Source: JBAPRR01 sp049281195
GTDB taxonomy: Bacteria; Actinomycetota; Acidimicrobiia; Acidimicrobiales; CAVXTF01
Direction of reading: 5' to 3'
Length of the DNA: 5,687 bases
Assembly: GCA_049281195.1 (NCBI GenBank)
Contig: JBAPRR010000125.1
Location: forward strand, 1-5,687
The notes beneath the pieces are model-generated. The model was not told where the DNA came from. It was given only the letters and a program-made list of their open reading frames with translations, and did no database searches. This document shows, piece by piece, positions 1 to 5,687 of this stretch (position 1 is its first letter; each line of letters begins with the position of its first letter). Both the position numbers and the translations under genes were made by a program.

Positions 1-131
1 GGCAGCGGAGGCAACGAAGGCGGGTGCGATCCCGCAGGTGGTGGAGGCGGAAACGGCGGCGAACCACCCGGCGGCCGCCACTTGCCGTCAGGACCCTGCA
101 CCCAGTCCGGGCCTTGTGCCCAATCGCTCAT
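1..131 (-). CDS. N-terminus of an unidentified proline-rich protein (partial, runs off the left edge)
   Basis: An ATG at 131-129 on the minus strand opens a frame of 43 codons without a stop up to the window edge. A GGAG Shine-Dalgarno at 142-139 lies 7 bases before it, which decides the start. The protein starts MSDWAQGPDWVQGPDGKW, in which the unit W-x-Q-G-P-D occurs twice with a period of 6 (W4 and W10), then RPP and a tract with five consecutive prolines (residues 28-32) and further PP pairs. Short Trp/Gly/Asp-Gly-Lys-Trp segments followed by proline-rich linkers are common at the N-termini of actinobacterial proteins, often membrane proteins with the linker in the cytoplasm; that context is general knowledge and is not shown here. 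No membrane segment or catalytic domain is inside the window, so the function is unknown. The gene follows gltD on the same strand after 109 bases and may be read through from it or have its own promoter. I am fairly sure it is a real gene and unsure of its family. Confidence 0.72.
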   Translation of the reverse strand, partial: MSDWAQGPDWVQGPDGKWRPPGGSPPFPPPPPAGSHPPSLPPL

Positions 132-138
132 GTCACGT

Positions 139-142
139 CTCC
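139..142 (-). promoter_or_regulatory. Shine-Dalgarno site of the gene starting at 131
   Basis: GGAG on the minus strand, 7 bases before the ATG at 131-129. It is the best ribosome binding site in the spacer and supports the start of the partial gene at the left edge. Confidence 0.6.
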
Positions 143-153
143 GATGATCGCCG

Positions 154-182
154 TCAACTCCCCCGCCTCACCTGAGAGTTGA
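154..182 (-). other. Stem-loop in the leader between gltD and the downstream gene
   Basis: On the minus strand TCAACTCTC pairs with GGGAGTTGA, giving 9 base pairs (one is a U-G wobble) around an 11-base loop. The plus-strand version has a C-A mismatch at the wobble position, so the structure is better as minus-strand RNA, the direction of both neighbouring genes. No run of U follows the 3' arm, so it is not a standard intrinsic terminator. It lies 11 bases before the Shine-Dalgarno sequence of the downstream gene. It could stabilise the gltD mRNA end, slow polymerase, or affect translation of the next gene. The stem is real in sequence; any role is inference. Confidence 0.4.
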
Positions 183-204
183 TCCTTAGAGCTGAATCGA
201 CCCG

Positions 205-233
205 ACCATACCGGGGAAGCGGCGACCTGTTAG
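205..233 (-). promoter_or_regulatory. Weak promoter-like pair upstream of the gene at the left edge
   Basis: On the minus strand CTAACA (233-228) and TATGGT (210-205) are 17 bases apart and each matches 4 of 6 bases of the usual sigma-70 -35 and -10 boxes. Transcription would start near 198 and leave a leader of about 65 bases containing the stem-loop. Such pairs arise by chance in spacers, and high-GC actinobacterial promoters are poorly predicted this way, so this is a candidate only. Confidence 0.2.
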
Positions 234-240
234 TGGATCG

Positions 241-1786
241 TCAGCGGATCGCCAGCCGGCCGGGCTCGAGCGGTGCCGGGAGCGCCGTATCACCCATCAG
301 CCATCGATCTACAGCTGCCGCACACGACCTGCCCTCGGCTATCGCCCACACGATGAGGCTCTGACCCCGTGTCATATCTCCACACACGAAGACACCGTCG
401 CGATTCGTCGCCCAATCGTTGTCGCACGCGACGTTCCCCCGCGGATCGAGTTCGACTCCGAGCTCCCCTACGACGCTTTTCTGTTCGGCTCCCACAAATC
501 CCATCGCGATCAGAACCAACTCACATTGAATATCGAGGGTCGAATCTTCGACTTCCTCGAAGCGCATTCTTCCGTTCTCGACGACCTGCTTCACCTGATG
601 GGCACGAAGTCCGGCAACCCCCCCGCTCCCATCGTCGATGAACTCCGTCGTCTCGACGGCGTAGACCCTCTCCCCTCCCTCCTCGTGAGCTGACGAGGTC
701 CGGAGGATCATCGGCCATGTAGGCCACGGGTTCTCGTCTGCTCGTGCCGTCGGAGGCTGCGGAAGGATCTCGAGTTGATAGACCGCCGCCGCGCCCTGGC
801 GGTGCGCCGTGCCCAGGCAGTCGGCGCCGGTGTCCCCTCCGCCGATGATGACAACGTTCTTTCCCTTGGCCGTGATCGAAGTCTCATGCAGAACGCCTTC
901 GCGCACGAGATTGGAGGGCTTGAGGTACTCGAGTGCCAAATGCACGCCACGCAACGATCTACCGGGGACCCCGAGCTCGCGCGGAAGAGTGGCACCGCAG
1001 GCGAGCACGACGGCATCGTTTTGCGACAGCAACTCTTCGGCTGAGACTTCTTGGACCGATTGGGCGCACGCGGCCCCCCGACCGCGCTCCTGACCCGGCT
1101 CTTGACGCCTTGCAGGGTCCTGGCCACCTTCTGGGGCCGGGGTCCCGACGCTGACACCGCAACGGAACTTGACGCCTTCTTCTGCAAGTTGGCTCAGGCG
1201 TCGCTCGAGCACGGCCTTCTCCATCTTGAATTCCGGGATACCGAAGCGAAGGAGCCCGCCAGGCATTTCGGCGCGCTCATACACGGTGACGTCGTGACCG
1301 GCGCGAGCTAGTTGTTGCGCCGCAGCCAGCCCGGCGGGACCGGATCCGACCACCGCAACCGACTTGCCCGTCTCGTTGCTCGCTTTGAGCGGCGTGATCC
1401 AACCCTCGGCCCACGCACGTTCGACGATCTCGTACTCGATGCGTTCGATCGTCACCGGGTCCGAGTTGATCCCGAGCACGCAAGAGGCCTCACAGGGCGC
1501 CGGGCACAGCCGACCGGTGAACTCGGGGAAGTTGTTCGTGGCATGGAGCCGCTCTGAAGCGTCGCGCCAGTCCCCTCTGTAAACAAGGTCGTTCCACTCC
1601 GGGATCAGATTCCCTAGTGGACAGCCCTCGTGACAAAAAGGGATGCCGCAGTCCATGCAGCGCGCACCCTGGTTTTGTGCATCGGCCACAGGGAACGGGT
1701 CGTAGACCTCGCGCCAGTCGCGGAGACGAACCGGGACGGGCCGCCGCGTGGGCAGCTTGCGTCCGAACTCGATGAACCCGGTGGGT

Positions 1787-1794
<8 letters not shown>
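241..1794 (-). CDS. gltD: Glutamate synthase (NADPH) small subunit GltD, complete
   Basis: This 517-residue flavoprotein is the beta subunit of bacterial GOGAT. It oxidises NADPH with FAD and sends electrons through 4Fe-4S clusters to GltB in the cytoplasm. The N-terminal ferredoxin-like domain has cysteines 46, 49, 54 and 58 (CMDCGIPFCHEGC) and 97, 101 and 105. The FAD-binding motif GSGPAGL is at 150-156, followed by VTVYERAEMPGG at 169-180. The second dinucleotide motif GGGDTGADC, expected to bind NADPH, is at 318-326. The C-terminal flavin motif VFVCGDMTRGQSLIVWAI is at 468-485. The ATG at 1794 fits the family N-terminus (MAKPTGFIEF). No good Shine-Dalgarno precedes it, and it overlaps the gltB stop by 8 bases, so translational coupling is likely. 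The protein is longer than the usual 470-490 residues because of an insertion at about 218-248, rich in Gly, Arg, Gln, Glu and Pro. All cofactor motifs are intact on both sides, so it is probably functional. Related enzymes (NADPH-dependent ferredoxin:NADP oxidoreductases, dihydropyrimidine dehydrogenase subunit) share this fold, but adjacency to gltB settles the name. Confidence 0.96.
1051..1143 (-). other. In-frame insertion of about 31 codons inside gltD
   Basis: GltD homologues usually go directly from the strand corresponding to GVKFRCGVSVG (residues 207-217) to the helix and strand matching VSAEELLSQNDAVVLACGAT (from 250). Here residues 218-248 intervene, beginning TPAPEGGQDPARRQEPGQE and ending CAQSVQ. 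The segment is hydrophilic and low in complexity, and the reading frame is kept. A 7-bp inverted repeat, CGGCCCC at 1071-1077 and GGGGCCG at 1133-1139, lies near its two ends, and a nested 5-bp pair GACCC/GGGTC sits at 1092-1096 and 1115-1119. The boundaries come from remembered family patterns and not from an alignment, so they may be off by a few residues. It would sit in a surface loop of the FAD domain. Confidence 0.6.

Positions 1795-5687
<3,893 letters not shown>

Noticed and set aside
190..225. Intrinsic terminator directly after gltD
   Set aside because: The best stem here is CCCG/CGGG around a 7-base loop, only 4 bp, and there is no U run, so it does not qualify.
132..240. Glycine riboswitch suggested by AACTCTCAGGTG followed by a G-rich stretch on the minus strand
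   Set aside because: The phrase resembles the 3' side of glycine aptamers, but the required upstream GGGAGAG and the core resembling GCCGAAGGAGCAA are absent from the spacer and the end of gltD. The resemblance comes from the 9-bp stem-loop.
1051..1143. A frameshift or assembly error as the cause of the unusual GltD segment
   Set aside because: The frame is the same on both sides, the segment length is a multiple of three with no stop, and the family motifs resume at once, so a pair of compensating errors is unlikely.
708..1187. A 159-codon minus-strand frame inside gltD
   Set aside because: It is an alternative frame of gltD with a Ser/Arg-rich translation and no motif. The GltD frame has all the cofactor motifs through the same bases.

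Overview
The window is an ordinary piece of bacterial chromosome, GC-rich throughout and coding almost entirely on the minus strand. It carries the two-gene operon for NADPH-dependent glutamate synthase (GOGAT), followed by the first codons of an unrelated gene. The protein style points to an actinobacterium. GltD begins with a RRPVPVRLRDWREVY segment, and GltB carries the RYSTPGVGLISPPPHHD form of its motif. The last gene opens with a WVQGPDGKWRPP plus poly-proline N-terminus, a style I associate with Acidimicrobiia and relatives. The phylum is an inference, and the class is only a suggestion.

Layout, read in the direction of transcription from right to left. From 5687 down to 1787 is gltB, the large subunit, whose 5' end lies beyond the right edge. 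From 1794 down to 241 is gltD, the small subunit, complete, overlapping the gltB stop by 8 bases. From 240 down to 132 is a 109-base spacer with a 9-bp stem-loop and a weak promoter-like pair. From 131 down to 1 is the start of a proline-rich protein that runs off the left edge, with a good Shine-Dalgarno sequence. No stretch over 300 bases lacks a gene, and I see no RNA gene, mobile element or CRISPR array.

How the genes work together: GltD takes electrons from NADPH through FAD and passes them through its 4Fe-4S clusters to the 3Fe-4S cluster and FMN of GltB. GltB hydrolyses glutamine, channels the ammonia to 2-oxoglutarate and makes glutamate. With glutamine synthetase this is the low-ammonium assimilation route. 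The downstream gene has no visible link to this job.

The oddest feature is an in-frame, low-complexity insertion of about 31 residues in GltD (bases 1051-1143). It is bounded by a 7-bp inverted repeat and shares two short colinear word matches with the start of the downstream gene. I found no convincing new biological system. The long plus-strand open frames opposite gltB look like antisense shadows.
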